Positions 40,711-41,950 of a stretch of 41,950 nucleotides of DNA are shown here, one piece after another. The position numbers and the translations under genes are program-made. This DNA is from an uncultured Christensenella sp. (GTDB taxonomy: Bacteria > Bacillota > Clostridia > Christensenellales > Borkfalkiaceae). The notes under the pieces are model-generated. The model did not search any database. It was given only the letters and a program-made list of their open reading frames with translations, and was not told the origin of the DNA. Numbering within the stretch: the first letter of the stretch is position 1; every line of letters begins with the position of its first letter. The stretch lies in contig CAJTRW010000003.1 in NCBI GenBank assembly GCA_910578765.1, positions 1,811 to 43,760 of the forward strand. Direction: 5' to 3'.

Positions 40711-41950
40711 CTATTTCAAAAGCATCTGCAAAGACGCAATCAAATACTGTTTTATTAACGACGGCTGAACAATATTATCTATATACCCGCATTTCGCCGC
40801 ATTGATAGGGTCGGAATTGTCCTCGGAATAGCGTAAAGCAAGCTTTTCTTTATCAACGTCTTTTACGTCGGTAAATTCTATTTCAGCCCCCTGCGCTCCG
40901 TCGAACAACGCCGCTTTTGCCGTAGCAAACGCATAAGAATAGTCGTACCCCATAGACTTTGCGGCAAACAACGTATAGCCTATGCCCACGGCTTTACCGC
41001 AAATTACCGAAATTTTCGGTGAGTCGATGCAATCGAGTACGGAAACATACTCGCCTATTTCCTTTAAAACTATACTGTTGTTAGTGTTTAAGTCTGCTTT
41101 AATACCGCGCGCGTTTACAAAATTGATATAAGGTAACCCGCAACAGCAAGCAAATTCGGCGAAATCTTTAAGCTTTCTGATATTAAGCGCACTTAATTCC
41201 ACACCGTCCTGTCCGTCGAACACCGCCGCAGCAACGGAAATACCCCCTACCCGTCCGAGAATACATTTAATTTCGGGAGAAAAGCTTCCGCCTATTTCCA
41301 ATAACGTTCCCTTATCGAAGATGCCGAGCAACGTCTTTGAATCGGTCTTTTTGTCAAGCTCGGGCAGAACGTCGTTCAAATTATCGCAATCCGTTACGGC
41401 AGTTGACGTCAAGTTGTTAATTTTAACGATAATATCCTTTATTTCGGCTATATTCTTCGCTTTAAACGAACAAAGATTGGCTTGTTGCAATGCGTCCGCA
41501 CCGCCAACGTCGGTTTTCGTTTTGTTAACGCCGCTTTTAGCCGAAATAACCATCGGGCTGTTGACAGCTAAAACGCTTTTCTTATCTATAAAAAACGTAA
41601 AATCGCATATTCCCGCCAAAACTGCGGCTTGACCGTAAATTTCTCCGTTTACAATTAAATATTGAGATACGCTTCCTTTAAGTTGTGAAGCCTTTAAAAT
41701 CAACGCCGCCAAACCTTCGAGCGCGTTAACCCCTTCGCCTACGCGCACGCCGAGCGATGACAACAAATAAATTACGGGGGCGTCGGCTTTTTCCGCCTGA
41801 TTGAGGCATTTGACAATTTTTTCACAGTTTGCCTTGCTTATTCCGCCGGATAAAACGGCAAAATTCTGCGCAACAATATAAAACGGAAATCCGTCTATCG
41901 TGGCAAATCCCGTTATGACACCCTCGCCTTCGGCATTTTCTCCGTAAAAT
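40711..41950 (-). CDS. MmdA-like carboxyltransferase (12S type), 5' end beyond the window
   Basis: At least 413 residues; the frame is open to the edge of the window, so the N terminus is missing. It is a crotonase-fold acyl-CoA carboxyltransferase: GEGVITGFATIDGFPFYIVAQNFAVLSGGIS and APVIYLLSSLGVRVGEGVNALEGL in the N half, CGLPYINFVNARGIK and SVICGKAVGIGYTLFAAKSMGYDYSYAF in the C half. Known relatives decarboxylate methylmalonyl-CoA or glutaconyl-CoA onto biotin. The C half differs from typical MmdA (FATAKAALFDGAQGAEIEF in place of a WPNAEIAVMGPEGA-like segment), so the acyl-CoA substrate is uncertain. First visible gene of the decarboxylase operon. Confidence 0.88.
   Translation of the reverse strand, partial: FYGENAEGEGVITGFATIDGFPFYIVAQNFAVLSGGISKANCEKIVKCLNQAEKADAPVIYLLSSLGVRVGEGVNALEGLAALILKASQLKGSVSQYLIVNGEIYGQAAVLAGICDFTFFIDKKSVLAVNSPMVISAKSGVNKTKTDVGGADALQQANLCSFKAKNIAEIKDIIVKINNLTSTAVTDCDNLNDVLPELDKKTDSKTLLGIFDKGTLLEIGGSFSPEIKCILGRVGGISVAAAVFDGQDGVELSALNIRKLKDFAEFACCCGLPYINFVNARGIKADLNTNNSIVLKEIGEYVSVLDCIDSPKISVICGKAVGIGYTLFAAKSMGYDYSYAFATAKAALFDGAQGAEIEFTDVKDVDKEKLALRYSEDNSDPINAAKCGYIDNIVQPSLIKQYLIASLQMLLK

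Overview
The window looks like chromosomal DNA of an uncultured, probably gut-dwelling, anaerobic clostridium (Bacillota, class Clostridia; Christensenellales-like placement is only a guess). The reasons are the gene order scpA-scpB-DUF2953-like-gerW-dac-rluB, an IspH/ribosomal protein S1 fusion, a GlgC/GlgD glycogen operon, sporulation-type genes (GerW/YtfJ-like, SpoIIM-like), strong GGAGG ribosome binding sites and a sodium-pumping decarboxylase operon. No phage or insertion-sequence genes are visible. GC content and codon usage look higher in about 1.25-10.05 kb than in most of the rest.

Layout. Positions 1-1249 are accessory: a sharp promoter, two tandem micro-ORFs of 29 and 30 codons sharing the C-terminal motif SPxAYVxLxCxR, a terminator, three imperfect 150-185 bp repeats, and a GC-rich inverted-repeat element. 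At 1.25-3.8 kb an ECF-type vitamin uptake protein is divergent from a MocR-type PLP-dependent regulator, which suggests vitamin B6 uptake. At 3.86-10.05 kb a minus-strand run holds tsaE, tsaB, rimI, an alpha/beta hydrolase, a membrane-anchored Mur ligase, D-Ala-D-Ala ligase and a eukaryote-type NADP isocitrate dehydrogenase, i.e. tRNA t6A modification, cell wall and 2-oxoglutarate supply.

At 10.0-18.2 kb a plus-strand block carries a SpoIIM-like protein, a D,D-carboxypeptidase, lysA, scpA, scpB, a DUF2953-like protein, gerW, a second D,D-carboxypeptidase, rluB and a metallo-beta-lactamase-fold hydrolase: wall, chromosome segregation and spore-associated functions. At 18.3-21.2 kb lie lexA with an SOS box, a divergent 59-residue cysteine-rich protein, a PfkB sugar kinase and a XerS-like tyrosine recombinase with a near-perfect palindrome just upstream that has the geometry of a recombination core site.

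At 21.4-29.6 kb a single minus-strand operon (glgB-glgC-glgD-glgA-glgP) makes and degrades glycogen. Then come htpG and a GNAT acetyltransferase, followed (29.7-37.2 kb) by a tight housekeeping operon of a BaiN/HI0933-type flavoprotein, an AroH-cytidylate kinase fusion, PlsC and IspH-S1. The window ends (37.3-41.95 kb, minus strand) in a biotin-dependent sodium-pump operon: a partial MmdA-like carboxyltransferase, an OadG-like subunit, a biotin carrier, OadB and an OadA-type carboxyltransferase. The most novel-looking items are the twin peptide unit, the Xer palindrome, the AroH-Cmk fusion, the small Cys-rich protein and the two carboxyltransferases sharing one pump.
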